This document shows, in pieces, positions 22,701 to 34,341 of a DNA stretch of 64,000 bases (within the stretch, counting starts at the first letter, position 1; each line of letters begins with the position of its first letter). Below the pieces are notes generated by a model, which was not told the origin of the DNA, did not search any database, and saw only the letters and a list, made by a program, of their open reading frames with translations. The stretch is from NCBI RefSeq assembly GCF_020520425.1, contig NC_079487.1, positions 113,308,141-113,372,140 on the forward strand. The letters are read 5' to 3'. A program made the translations under genes and the position numbers. The DNA is from Spinacia oleracea. Its lineage: Eukaryota > Streptophyta > Magnoliopsida > Caryophyllales > Amaranthaceae.

Positions 22701-24924
22701 CTTCTTAATAGTTTAACAAGAAGGAAAAGCAATACTTGGTCAATTACTTAATAATTCAAAATCAATTTACAATTTACTCATATTGGTGGATTAATAAAAA
22801 AAAAAATATAGTTTTCCTTAACAATCCTATAGATAGAGCTGACTATTATTAATTTGACCTAGCATTTTCATTTCGAATTAGCAAAATCCCTGTTCTTGTA
22901 TTCATTCCTCGTAGTGGGACATCTATATTCCTGGCAACACTAACTTATTTTCTTTATTTAATATCTCAACATAGGTTCCAAACGGAAAGGTTCTTGAAAC
23001 ATTGAACTTAGGTTGTCTAGGTTTCAGTGACGTACGGCGGTATGTTGGTGTAGAAGTGTGGCAATTGACAAAGGGATTTCCCTGCTACTGGAATTTAACA
23101 TTTTCCTTGCCATCATGTGATTTTCTTTATCACACCCGATGAGTTATTATAGTCCAACAATATGTAGATTCGTGATAACTCAGCACCCACCTTGTCATCG
23201 TGCTATTTGTGTAGTTACGACTCTCTAGTTGTTTTATTCATGCAGTAAACTGTGCTCTTTAGTATTCTGCCATTACAAATTCTTCCTAAGCTTGTCTCTA
23301 GTTTGCTTAGAGCCTTGAAAGTTCTTTATTTCGGTTAACTATCATAGATTTTGCTCGATCTATATAGTATGCAATATATAGGCATCTCCTTTATCTTTGA
23401 GCTGTATAAGTACCTTGGAATATCTACAATAGGTCAATGGATTATTTTATGAATTTATGTGCCTTCCTGAGTGCTGTATGCAATTAGGAGTTTAAGATGC
23501 GGGGAAGAAAAGAAGATATGCGTGGGTGGGATGAGTAGGTTATAAAGTGCTCCTACTTCTAAATCCTTGGTTATCACCCAATGTTTTTGGTCTCGTTTCA
23601 CTGCTAAACAGAGCTAGAGAAAAGTAGTGACGTCACATCATCTGGGTAGAGAAATCAGTTTCAAAAGTTAGACAATATGTTATCTTCTTCTTATTGCAAT
23701 TTGCAAATGAGCAAGGGTCTTTGACTCCGTAGCTTTGTTCTTCAAACCTCTGCATTGTTTGTTCAAGTTATTTCATTAGGTTGAGAAAGAATTATATCTG
23801 AAATAGGCTTTGATAGCCATAAATCATATGTAAACTCTTCTTTGACGATGGGATGCTCATCTTTATTACGCAAATTGCCTTTAAGAGCTTGAGAATTTTT
23901 GCTGTGGTTTTACTTATTTATTTGTTTTTGTAACTCCATAACTTCTGTGCATCTTTCATGATCCTTTCTTCATTTTTGTGAGCTTGAAACCTTTTCTGTT
24001 AAAATTTAGAAACCTATACACGTGTTTCTTGTTTATTTGATTCATTATGATTAATATCTGCGGAGTTGGAGGTCAAAGCTTCAGGTTTTGTTTTGTCCCT
24101 AGATTAGTCCCATACTAATTTTGTTGGGTACCTTTGTGTTTCTTGTTTATTTGATTCATTATGATTAATATCTGCGGAGTTGGAGGTCAAAGCTTCAGGT
24201 TTTGTTTTGTCCCTAGATTAGTCCCATACTAATTTTGTTGGGTACCTCTTTGTCCGCAACCAGAAGCAGCAGGACATTTCTATCAATCCTGGCAGCTCAA
24301 AAAGCAGCTCAGAAGATGAATTAACTTGTAGCGTATGCTTGGAGCAAGTAAATGTTGGAGAACTCATCCGTAGCTTGCCATGTTTGCACCAGGTGAGCTC
24401 TATTGGAGGTTTCCTTTGCTTCTCTTACCTGTGCTTGAAGGGCTCAACTGTAATAAGTCTGATAACGTTTAAAGATAACTAGATAAGAGATATGGAAAAA
24501 TGTTTCCTCTGCTGGTTCACTTAATATCGTGAGTAATTGAGCTTGATACGGATTATGTTGTTGCCTATTATTTATAATGTTCTAACAGGGTAATTTTCTG
24601 TTTGTTGTGGTCTCTTCAATTGTGAAACCTGTTCATCCATGCAATGGTGCTGAAGTTATTTTTTTTCTCTTTAACACTCGCAATGGTTATTGAGCTTGTA
24701 TCTATTAAAAAGCTTACTGTGATTACTGATTTGCAGATTTAAGTCTTTTGTTTTCTCATTTAAGTAATAAGAAATCTCATGCTGCTTTTGAATTCGTTGT
24801 GCAGTACCATGCTAACTGCATCGACCCATGGCTTAGACAGCAAGGAACGTGCCCTGTATGTAAATTCAAGGTTGGGACTAGTTGGCACGAAGATGGCCAC
24901 GATGATGCTTCATACATGGTCTAA
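19709..24924 (+). CDS. SDIR1: SDIR1 orthologue, membrane RING-H2 E3 ubiquitin ligase
   Basis: Eight coding exons with GT/AG borders: 19709-19783, 20089-20143, 20253-20305, 20407-20635, 20828-20942, 22453-22498, 24264-24392, 24805-24924. They join in frame to 273 residues, the length of Arabidopsis SDIR1. Two hydrophobic segments lie at residues 38-51 and 60-73. The middle (MYATCQQLQAQAQA..., RGRLQGLRLQLALLDREFDDL) is the family signature. The RING-H2 ligands are C213, C216, C231, H233, H236, C239, C250 and C253, and the tail ends DDASYMV. SDIR1 is an ER-membrane ligase that promotes abscisic-acid and drought/salt signalling. A leader probably starts near 18830 with an intron before the ATG. 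Intron 5 holds a Stowaway MITE and intron 6 a 114-bp tandem duplication; neither disturbs splice sites. Confidence 0.95.
21422..21736. mobile_element. Stowaway-type MITE in intron 5 of SDIR1
   Basis: Left end CTCCCTCCGTATC, right end gatac-type inverse ending agagggag, TA duplications at 21420-21421 and 21737-21738. 315 bp. Confidence 0.85.
24022..24249. repeat. Tandem duplication of 114 bp in SDIR1 intron 6
   Basis: 24022-24135 and 24136-24249 are identical apart from the last few bases. The second copy ends about 14 bases before the acceptor of exon 7. It must be recent. Confidence 0.95.
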
Positions 24925-25417
24925 AAAGTGGCTCTGTTCTCATTGTATTTATCCCTGATTACAACTTACAAGGTTATGTAGCTTTAGTTCTAAAGTGAAT
25001 ACCTCTATATTCATGTGAAAAACTAGCTGATCCACCGGAACGTCTTAGTAGTAGGAGTATTGGCTGGTACTGAATTCGGACCAATCGTCAGGAAATGTAT
25101 ACACCGAGGCCACGACCTTGCTTGGTATTCTGTATATGATTTTCGCATGTGCTTCTCATGTGAACGTGCTACATGCTACGATACCGGTGGTAGTGAAAAT
25201 GAAACAGGGAAATGTTTGTTCATAACGAACATGTTCTTCCTTCGGGTTAGCATATGGAGATACCATGTAAATTTCATCCTGCCTTGTTGAATTGGAACCA
25301 ACTACACTGCATTGTCCTCGAACAGTTGAGCTGCTGTGGGCCAACAACTTTTGTGCACAGATATAGATTCATTCTTCGTATCCGGTCCAGTCTCTCACAA
25401 CAAGCTCTAAGTAAGCG

Positions 25418-25423
25418 AATAAA
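25418..25423 (+). terminator. Possible poly(A) signal of SDIR1
   Basis: aataaa about 495 bases after the SDIR1 stop, followed by T-rich sequence. It is the first canonical signal downstream. Confidence 0.4.
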
Positions 25424-25444
25424 AGTTGCGCTATAGCCGGTGAA

Positions 25445-25568
25445 CTTCTAAAATCTCTGTTTTATTCATACATTTTATTTTCATATACTAGAAATAAAAT
25501 AGGGTCAAAATAAATTATGTGAATAGTGTAAAAAGTCAAACCGGTGCGTGTATCACGGGACGGAGGGA
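25445..25568. mobile_element. One-ended Stowaway MITE fragment
   Basis: It ends cgggacggagggag followed by ta, as in the intact MITE at 27286-27613, and shares gtcaaacc upstream. No matching left end was found, so the left boundary is approximate. Confidence 0.5.
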
Positions 25569-25752
25569 GTATGCTTTAGAGAAAAGCTCTTGCGCCGGTA
25601 AATTAAATACCAATGCCCAAGACACAACGATCAAACCATAGGCACAATACTCAAGCATTAGGCACACAACATGAGTAGATGGTTCCGAGCACTTTGTAGA
25701 CCTACCAGATTCCTTTAGATCAATGGGAAGCACCTCGATGTATAATATTTTG

Positions 25753-26107
25753 GTTAAATTGTTTTTTACCACCTAAAAAAAGTGATAAATTGGTTTTTAC
25801 CATCTAAAAAAAATAAACATTGTTTTTTACCACCTAAGAATAAAATAAAAATTATTTTTTACCACCGCTTAACCAGAAAAGAAGAAAACGTTATGCGGAT
25901 CCGTTTCACGACTAGATTTTTTTATTTCCTTATCTTCTCCCACGAATTTCATGTATATAAGCTACAATTTTCCTTTATTTCCCATTAATTCACATAACGT
26001 TTTCGTCCATTTTGTAGTTAAAAGGTGGTAAAAGATAATTTAAAATTTATTTTTAGATGGTAAAAAACAATTCGTCAATTTTTTAGGTGGTAAAAAACAA
26101 TTTAACA
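25753..26107. mobile_element. Fold-back element with long inverted repeats
   Basis: The left arm (25753-25890) and right arm (about 25990-26107) are inverse copies carrying repeated attgttttttaccacct and ending internally at cgttatg / cataacg. The loop of about 90 bp is unremarkable. A Mutator-like or fold-back origin is likely. A stray extra arm motif follows near 26150. Confidence 0.65.
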
Positions 26108-26531
26108 TTGAAGGCAAATTCTTATGCATTTGAAGACAAAACTGAAGGTGGTAAAAAACAAATTAAAATATTTTATAGAACGGGAACAAAATATTCCACA
26201 AAGACAAATTTGGAGGCTATAATAACATAACTGGACCATTTGAATAGACTTTACGTACCTGAACGGTTTCAAAAACTCTTGTGATTATAGATTTATAGGG
26301 TATGCATGTAGGGTTCATATAAGGTTGTTAATTTGTAACCATAAGCAATTAAGCCCCCAATAGTAAGTCGCATAGAGGCTGGGAAATAGCTTGGTTTAAC
26401 AAAATAAGGTGTGACAGGAAAATCATTGAATTGATAGTTAAGAACTGAAGTAATGGTGATAGTGACAATAAATGAAAACATCTAGGTCATTGATTCTGGT
26501 AATTGGAATGATCGAGTACAATCTAAATCCC
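26108..26531. other. Intergenic, no gene seen
   Basis: AT-rich spacer between the fold-back element and the nested stack. Confidence 0.5.
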
Positions 26532-27285
26532 TTAGGGGTCGTTTGGTTGGTGGTTTTCAGGAAAGGTAAAGGGAATCGAATGAACTTGTATGATTCTCTA
26601 GTTTGTTATTTATTTGGCGTTTTTGTCATTACTTTTACTCTTTTCTTTTTCACTTACCTCTAAAGCCCTCTATATTGATACCCTACCAACATATTTTTTC
26701 GTTCCCTTTCCTTCAACACTCTTGACCACCATTGACCAACCATGAAACACGTACTATCCACCACCTGCAACATATCTGAAACCATCGTCGACCCACCACC
26801 CCCCCACCATTGACCCACCAGCCCACCACCTCCCAGGCCGCCAACAACACCGCGAAACCACCCTCCCAACATCGTAAACTGCCCCTACCACCATAAAACA
26901 ATCTTGAAACCACTCAAAATCACCATAAACCACTCGAAACTACCACAAAACCACCCTCAAGCCACACACAAACCACCTACAACCCCCGAATCTCACTCGA
27001 AAATCCAACAACATGAAGGAAATGTGCCCTTCACCCAATGTGCATTAGTCTAATACCAAGGTTCAGATTAATTACGAATAATTAATTCAGTAAGATCAAG
27101 TGTCGGAACAACTAGATGGAGCAATATTTTCGATCAGTGAGTTCTAATCCTTATTAGGCTCACATCTTACTCTTGACTGAACCTACAAGGTCACACCAAT
27201 AACATAAAACAGATCGCCGGATTAAATGAAGCGGAACATTTAATGGCTATTCGGGAATTAGTTCAAAAAGCGTAAATATAAGATA

Positions 27286-27613
27286 CTCCCTCCGTCCCAG
27301 AATACTTGACCTGTTTTCCTTATCGGACCGCCCCTTAATACTTGACCTGTTTCTAAAAATGAAAATATTCTAACAATATTATATTATTTCTCACTCCACC
27401 CCTATTAACCCACCTACCCCCTACTCCATACAAAAAATAATTAAAAATTCAACACCTACTCTCCCCCAACCCCACCTCTTAACCCACCTCCCACTAACTA
27501 CATTAAAATAATACTCCACTATCAAGTACTACCTATTAAATTAAATAAGTCAATTCAAGTGCCTTAAACTCTGTGCCGGTCAAACCGAGTCGAGTATTCC
27601 GGGACGGAGGGAG
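27286..27613. mobile_element. Stowaway-type MITE inside the old LTR
   Basis: Ends CTCCCTCCGTCCCAGAATAC and the inverse gtattccgggacggagggag, with TA duplications at 27284-27285 and 27614-27615. 328 bp. Confidence 0.92.
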
Positions 27614-28065
27614 TAAGATGTTGGATCGTAATCGTGTATCGTATTGCGTATATTCGTAAGTTTGGAGAAACGAATAATCATATCATGACATTGGATCGTC
27701 AAGTACGATTCGATAAATAATAGTCGTAAAGCATTAGACGCAAGACGAAAAGGGAACGAGCACGTTGCTGGCCCACGAACCCAGCACGCAAGCGCCAAAC
27801 CCATGGGCGCAACAACACGGCAACATCAACAAGGCAGTAGCGCCAGCACATCGGCGCACAATGTGCGCGTGCGGGCCAACCACCGCAGTAGCAGCAACGT
27901 TGCACTGCCTGTTGGTTGTGCGTGCTTATGTGTGATGGCCCACCATTGCCCTAGTGCTTTGGTCGGTTTGTACATATACTCCCTATGTTATTCTAATAAC
28001 CTAATCACAACTGTTTTCCATACACTACACACTTTCAACCCTAGAGACACATAGAACCCTAATTC

Positions 28066-29508
28066 TGTTAGGTTATGATACATATGACAATTCATAAATC
28101 ATGCGGAAACAACCATTAAGTCAGGAATACATATTATTTACACATAATCATTTAGCATAGTTTAGATGCATACTCTTTGTTGCGTGCCTTCCCTAGCTGC
28201 GCCCGAACCGAACAAGAACAAGTCTTTAGGACTCCAAGTGTCGTCCCTCCGTAGATAGTCCACAGCACGTCCGGATCCGCCTTAAGATTGACCAACTAGA
28301 ATCGCCCATAAGGTACTATAAATTTTTCGGCACTTTTGAGCAAGATGTGTGACTGAATTTTTCTCTCAAAAACTCACTTTGAATACTTGTATAACTCGTT
28401 ATAAATTGTGAACCCAGGCCACATATTTATAGGGGTATGGAAAGAGAATTGGAATCCTATTAGGATACGAATTAATTAAATTAGAATTATAATAAAACTC
28501 TTATTTAATTAATTTATCAAATAGAATTAGGAATTTAATCATTAAACGAATTCTGCACGTTTTAGGTTTCGTATGCAAACACAAACACTTACGCGAGCAT
28601 GACCCGCAAGCGTGCAGGCCATGCCCGCGCACAGCCCACACGGCCGCACGGCCCACGCGAGCTACAAGCCCACGAGAGCTGCAGCAATGCTCGCAGCCCA
28701 CTGCTCGCAGCTGCGCGCGCTGTGCGCGCTGCCACGGCCTGCTAGGCCTGGCCTTGCGCTGGGCCTGGCGTGGCCTTGGCTGTTCGTGTGGCGCGCTTGG
28801 CTTGGGCGATGGCCTGGCTTCGTGCTGGGCCCTCGTCCGGCAGGCCTCGTCCGATGCTTATTCGTACGATACACTTCCGATTAAATTCCCGATTCCGGAA
28901 TATATTTCCGATACGAACAATATTTAATATTTTCGATTCCGGAATTAATTTCCGTTTCGAACAAATATTTAATATTTCTGTTTCCGGAATTATTTTCCGA
29001 TTCCGATAATATTTCCGATTCTGACAATATTTCCGTTTCCGGCAATATTTCCGATTCCGGCAATATTTCCATTTCCGATAATATTTCCCGATACGTACCA
29101 TGTTTCCGTTTCCGGCAACATCTACGACTTGGATAATATTTATATTTCCGATACGATCCATATTTCTGTTTCCGGCAATATCATCGTTTCCGGAGTATTC
29201 ATTTCTTGCTTGTGACGATCTCAGCTCCCACTGAAACCAAGATCCTCCGATTCCGAATATCCATAGTTGGAGTATTTAATGCCATTAAATACTTGATCCG
29301 TTTACGTACTATTTGTGTGACCCTACGGGTTCAGTCAAGAGTAAGCTGTGGATTAATATCATTAATTCCACTTGAACTGAAGCGGCCTCTAGCTAGGCAT
29401 TCAGCTCACTTGATCTCACTGAATTATTAACTTGTTAATTAATACTGAACCGTATTTATTAGACTTAACATAGAATGCATACTTGGACCAAGGGCATTAT
29501 TTCCTTCA
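28066..29508 (-). repeat. 3' LTR of the 10.5-kb copia element
   Basis: 1443 bp. On the plus strand it begins tgttaggttatgatac and ends ttccttca. It holds a GC-rich block (28600-28860) and a stretch of degenerate ttccg/gcaatat repeats (28880-29200). Confidence 0.95.
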
Positions 29509-29522
29509 GTCTCCCACTTGTC
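29509..29522 (-). promoter_or_regulatory. Polypurine tract
   Basis: On the minus strand, ACAAGTGGGAGAC directly precedes the 3' LTR. It is a typical plus-strand primer of large copia elements. Confidence 0.75.
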
Positions 29523-30373
29523 CTTAGGGACAAGTGTGCATTTCCTAATTCCTTTGTCGCTCGATGCTTGCTCTTGAACATAAGGTAAGAGTTGTCATCC
29601 TTATTATGTCCAGAGGTGTTCCTCGGTTTCAGAGTTCAACTGATCAAATAAACAGATAATCATAGCCTATGATTCATCCGAGCACGGCCATGCATTTCAC
29701 AGTTTCTAGCTCTCCGAGTGGCCTTGTACAACTTTTAAGCATCTCATCCCGATTTATGGGAGGACAATCCCAATCTTGTGATCTTGAGATTAGACTTCGT
29801 TTGATAGGTGATTACCTGAGCGTTGCCTTTATAGCCTCCTTTTACGGTGCGACGGTTGGTCAACGTCAAAGCAACCAGTTCTCAAACAAGTAATCTCAAA
29901 TCACTCAGGTATTGAGGATTTAGTGTTTAATAATTTTAATGAAATTTACTTATGACAGATTTTCATCTCTTACAGTAAAGTTTCATAGGTCTTGTCCGAT
30001 ACTAGTCTTCCCAAAGTAAGTATCTATGCAAATGATTATGACATTGCCATGTCCACATAGTTCAAGAAACAGAACTACTAGTCATCTTGCATTCTAATCG
30101 TCTAACGTTTTCTATGCGTCCAATTTTATAGAAAACTCCGACTAGGGACCATTTTCAACCTTTGACATTCAAGTTCACTTGATAGACATTTCTTAGTCAC
30201 ATGACTGGTCCTGACAGTCTATCTTGAATATATCGTCAAATTGAAGGGACTCATCATTTAATAAACCACAAATTAAATGGAAAAATGAATTCTTTTCATT
30301 TATTGTGAATGATTAACCAATAATGTTTTACAAAGATTTAAACTCTAAAACTTTAAAACATTAAACAGAGACA

Positions 30374-32917
30374 TCAAAGCCATTCTCCAATATGCTTGAT
30401 TCCCATAGCTGCAGTGTGCGAGTTGTGCTTCGCCTGCGGCAGAGGTTTAGTTAATGGATCTGATATGTTGTCATCAGTACCAATTTTGCTTATCTCGACT
30501 TCTTTTCTTTCAACGAACTCTCGTAGAAGGTGAAATCTACGAAGTACATGCTTGACTCTCTGGTGGTGTCTAGGCTCCTTTGCCTGTGCAATAGCTCCGT
30601 TATTATCACAATACAGGGCTATTGGTCCTTTAATGGAGGGGACTACACCGAGTTCACCTATGAACTTCCTTAGCCATATAGCTTCCTTTGCTGCTTCATG
30701 TGCAGCAATGTACTCCGCTTCAGTTGTAGAATCCGCAATGGTGCTTTGCTTAGCACTTTTCCAGCTTACTGCTCCTCCGTTGAGGCAGAAGACAAACCCA
30801 GACTGTGATCTGAAATCATCTTTGTCGGTTTGGAAACTTGCGTCCGTATAGCCTTTAACAATTAATCCACCATAGACCAGGAAGTCATCTTTGTGCCTTT
30901 TCAGGTACTTCAGAATGTTCTTGGCAGCAGTCCAATGCGCCTCTCCTGGGTCTGACTGGTATCTGCTCGTAGCACTGAGTGCGTACGCAACATCCGGGCG
31001 TGTACATATAATAGCATACATTATTGAACCAATCAATGATGCATATGGTATCCCATTCATTCGTCTACGCTCATCAAGTGTTTTTGGGCACTGAGTCTTG
31101 CTTAGAGTCATTCCATGAGACATGGGTAGGTAGCCTCGCTTGGAGTCCGCCATCTTGAACCTATCAAGCACCTTATTGATATAAGTGCTTTGACTAAGTC
31201 CAATCATCTTTTTAGATCTATATCTGTAAATCTTGATGCCCAATATGTACTGTGCTTCTCCTAGATCTTTCATCGAAAAACATTTCCCAAGCCAAATCTT
31301 GACAGAGTTCAACATAGCAATGTCATTTCCGATAAGTAATATGTCGTCGACATATAATACTAGGAAAGCAATTTTGCTCCCACTGACCTTCTTGTATACA
31401 CAAGATTCGTCCGCGTTTTTGATGAAACCAAAGTCACTGACTGCTTCATCAAAACGTATATTCCAGCTCCTGGATGCCTGCTTCAATCCGTAGATTGACT
31501 TCTTTAGCTTGCATACCTTTTTAGCATTCTTTGGATCCTCAAAACCTTCAGGCTGTGTCATAAACACAGTTTCTGTTAAAACGCCGTTTAAGAAAGCAGT
31601 TTTGACATCCATCTGCCATATTTCGTAATCGTAATATGCAGCGATTGCTAACATTATCCGAATAGACTTTAGCATTGCAACTGGTGAAAAGGTTTCATCG
31701 TAATCCACACCGTGGACTTGCCTGTAACCTTTTGCAACCAATCTAGCTTTGAAAACTTCAAGTTTCCCATCCTTGTCCTTTTTCAGTTTGAAAACCCATT
31801 TGCTTCCAATGGCTTGGTAGCCATCTGACAAATCGACCAAATCCCATACTTGGTTTTCAGACATGGAGTCTAATTCAGATTGCATGGCTTCTTGCCACTG
31901 CTTGGAGCTAGGGCTCGTCATAGCTTGTTTGTAAGTCGCAGGTTCATCACTTTCAAGTAATAGAACGTCATAGCTCTCGTTCGTCAAAATACCTAAGTAC
32001 CTTTCCGGTTGAGATCTATATCTTTGCGATCTACGCGGGGTAACATTTCTAGATTGACCATGATTCTCACCAGATTCTTCTAAAGATCTCTGAGCTTCAT
32101 CCTGAATGTCATCTTGAGCATTCTCTAGAGTTTGTTGTTCGATTCGAATTTCTTCGAGGTCTACTTTTCTCCCACTTGTCATTTTGGAAATGTGATCTTT
32201 CTCCAAAAAGACACCATCTCGAGCAACAAACACCTTGTTCTCAGATGTATTGTAGAAGTAATACCCCTTTGTTTCCTTTGGATAGCCCACAAGGATACAT
32301 TTGTCAGATTTTGGATGAAGTTTGTCTGAAATTAATCGTTTGACGTATACTTCACATCCCCAAATCTTAAGAAAAGACACATTTGGAGGCTTTCCAAACC
32401 ATAATTCGTATGGAGTCTTTTCGACAGCTTTAGACGGAGCTCTATTTATAGTGAGTGCAGCTGTATTTAGTGCATGTCCCCAAAATTCTAATGGAAGTTC
32501 GGCCTGACCCATCATTGACCTGACCATGTCTAGCAAGGTTCTGTTCCTCCGTTCCGACACACCGTTCCATTGTGGTGTTCCAGGAGGAGTCAATTCTGAT
32601 AGAATTCCACATTCTTTCAGATGGTCATCAAATTCATAGCTCAGATATTCACCGCCTCTATCAGACCGCAGTGCCTTAATCTTCTTGCCTAATTGATTCT
32701 CTACTTCACTCTGAAATTCTTTGAATTTGTCAAAGGATTCAGACTTATGCTTCATTAGGTAGACATAACCATATCTACTGAAGTCATCAGTGAAAGTGAT
32801 AAAGTAGCTGAAACCACCTCTAGCATTTGTACTCATTGGTCCACATACATCTGTATGGATTAAACCCAATAGTTCATTTGCTCTTTCTCCAACTTTAGAG
32901 AAAGGTTGCTTTGTCAT
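30374..32917 (-). CDS. Copia pol: integrase, reverse transcriptase, RNase H
   Basis: 847 codons from an internal Met; the true upstream part is in the other frame of the gag-protease ORF. Integrase core: D in LIHTDVCGP, D in ALRSDRGGEY, E in SERRNRTLLD. Reverse transcriptase: WQMDVKTAFLNGVL and the catalytic LYVDDILLIGND. RNase H: GYTDASFQTDKDDFRSQSGF, TTEAEYIAA and LYCDNNGAIA. It ends HIGEWL. It overlaps the preceding ORF by four bases in a frame offset by one, so the polyprotein is interrupted between the gag-pre-integrase box and the integrase. Programmed frameshifting is uncommon in this clade; mutation is the simpler reading. Confidence 0.92.
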   Translation of the reverse strand: MTKQPFSKVGERANELLGLIHTDVCGPMSTNARGGFSYFITFTDDFSRYGYVYLMKHKSESFDKFKEFQSEVENQLGKKIKALRSDRGGEYLSYEFDDHLKECGILSELTPPGTPQWNGVSERRNRTLLDMVRSMMGQAELPLEFWGHALNTAALTINRAPSKAVEKTPYELWFGKPPNVSFLKIWGCEVYVKRLISDKLHPKSDKCILVGYPKETKGYYFYNTSENKVFVARDGVFLEKDHISKMTSGRKVDLEEIRIEQQTLENAQDDIQDEAQRSLEESGENHGQSRNVTPRRSQRYRSQPERYLGILTNESYDVLLLESDEPATYKQAMTSPSSKQWQEAMQSELDSMSENQVWDLVDLSDGYQAIGSKWVFKLKKDKDGKLEVFKARLVAKGYRQVHGVDYDETFSPVAMLKSIRIMLAIAAYYDYEIWQMDVKTAFLNGVLTETVFMTQPEGFEDPKNAKKVCKLKKSIYGLKQASRSWNIRFDEAVSDFGFIKNADESCVYKKVSGSKIAFLVLYVDDILLIGNDIAMLNSVKIWLGKCFSMKDLGEAQYILGIKIYRYRSKKMIGLSQSTYINKVLDRFKMADSKRGYLPMSHGMTLSKTQCPKTLDERRRMNGIPYASLIGSIMYAIICTRPDVAYALSATSRYQSDPGEAHWTAAKNILKYLKRHKDDFLVYGGLIVKGYTDASFQTDKDDFRSQSGFVFCLNGGAVSWKSAKQSTIADSTTEAEYIAAHEAAKEAIWLRKFIGELGVVPSIKGPIALYCDNNGAIAQAKEPRHHQRVKHVLRRFHLLREFVERKEVEISKIGTDDNISDPLTKPLPQAKHNSHTAAMGIKHIGEWL

Positions 32918-34341
32918 TTTGCCAAGTAAACATGATTCGCATCCTCTAAGTCAAATGGTTCTAGAATTCCTTCCTTTTGAAGTCTTTCTAAGCGTTTCAA
33001 GTTTATATGGCCTAATCGACAATGCCACAGATAGGTGAGATCTGAATCATCCTTTTTGGCCTTTTTGGTATTTATGTTATATACTTGTTTGTCGTGATCT
33101 AATAAATAAAGTCCATTGACTAATCTAGCAGATCCATAAAACATCTCTTTAAAATAAAACGAACAACTATTGTCTTTTATTAAAAAGGAAAATCCCTTAG
33201 CATCTAAGCAAGAAACTGAAATGATGTTTTTAGTAAGACTTGGAACATGGAAACATTCTTCCAGTTCCAAAAATAGCCCGGAGGGCAACGACAAAAAGTA
33301 AGTTCCTACAGCTAATGCAGCAATCCGTGCTCCATTTCCCACTCGTAGGTCGACTTCACCCTTGCTTAACTTTCTACTTCTTCTTAGTCCCTGTGGATTG
33401 GAACATAAGTGTGAGCCACAACCTGTATCTAATACCCAAGAAGTTGAATTAGCAAGTATACATTCTATAACGAAAATACCTGAAGATGGAACGACTGTTC
33501 CGTTCTTCTGATCTTCCTTTAGCTTTGGACATTCTCTTTTGTAATGGCCTATTCCATCACAATAAAGACAGCTTGATGTGGACTTGTCCTGCTTTGATTT
33601 AGCATTGCCCTTGGACTTTCCACCTTTCTTGAACGGTCTCCTTCTAGCCTTGAGTAAATCTTTGGCTTCACAGTCCAGTATTATTTCAGCCTTTCTGACA
33701 AGGTGAACAAATTCTGCAACTGTTTCTTCTCTTGGTTCACTTAGGTATAGTTGCTTGAAGCGACCAAACCCACTGTGTAGTGAATTGAGCAAGATAGAGA
33801 CTGCCATCCTTTCGCTTATTGGTGTTCCTAGTAGACTTAGGCGATCAAAGTATGAACGCATAAGATCCACATGGAACCTCAGTGGGACGCCTACCCTCTG
33901 TTTAGTGCGAAGGAGCTGAACATGTGTTTCTTGGACCTCCATCCTATAACACCTGTTGGGAGAACTAACCTTTAGACCAGACATTGATTCAATCAACTCA
34001 TGGACGTTCAGGTCCCTGTCCTCCGTGCTTCCACGACAGATATCCCTCAGATTCTTGATGAGCGTAAAAGGTTCATAGGCTACAAACCTTCTAGCCCAAT
34101 CATCAGGGATATTGTTCAGCATGAGACTCATAACCTTTTTGAGATCCGCATCCCAGGCGTAAAATCTCTCAGGGATCATGTCTCTGGCATAGTAGCTTGG
34201 CATGGGATGTGATAGTACATACTCAAGTCCATTGAGTTTGACTATTTCAACTAGCTTAGCTTCCCATTCAAGAAAATTTGCCAGGTTCAGCTTGACCATA
34301 AGCTCAGAACCCATGATGATGTTTTGATTGTTGTTTGCCAT
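32914..34341 (-). CDS. Copia gag, zinc knuckle and protease (frameshifted from pol)
   Basis: 475 codons from ATG 34341. N-terminal gag; CCHC knuckle CLYCDGIGHYKRECP (about residue 260); protease active site WVLDTGCGSHLC; gag-pre-integrase LWHCRLGHINLKRL near the end. The frame runs off at about 32945 into a few unrelated residues and stops at 32914. The expected Cys-rich junction to integrase (reading CESCLLGK) is legible in the pol frame just upstream of the pol Met, which shows that the two ORFs were once one. Confidence 0.9.
   Translation of the reverse strand: MANNNQNIIMGSELMVKLNLANFLEWEAKLVEIVKLNGLEYVLSHPMPSYYARDMIPERFYAWDADLKKVMSLMLNNIPDDWARRFVAYEPFTLIKNLRDICRGSTEDRDLNVHELIESMSGLKVSSPNRCYRMEVQETHVQLLRTKQRVGVPLRFHVDLMRSYFDRLSLLGTPISERMAVSILLNSLHSGFGRFKQLYLSEPREETVAEFVHLVRKAEIILDCEAKDLLKARRRPFKKGGKSKGNAKSKQDKSTSSCLYCDGIGHYKRECPKLKEDQKNGTVVPSSGIFVIECILANSTSWVLDTGCGSHLCSNPQGLRRSRKLSKGEVDLRVGNGARIAALAVGTYFLSLPSGLFLELEECFHVPSLTKNIISVSCLDAKGFSFLIKDNSCSFYFKEMFYGSARLVNGLYLLDHDKQVYNINTKKAKKDDSDLTYLWHCRLGHINLKRLERLQKEGILEPFDLEDANHVYLAK

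Noticed and set aside
26660-26913. Gly/Trp-rich minus-strand frames
   Set aside because: Read from a CCA-rich low-complexity stretch of the Harbinger-like element.
28501-29161. Open frames in the LTR (repeated at 37564-38236)
   Set aside because: They exist in both LTR copies, are composed of GC-rich and ttccg repeats, and show no protein-like features.
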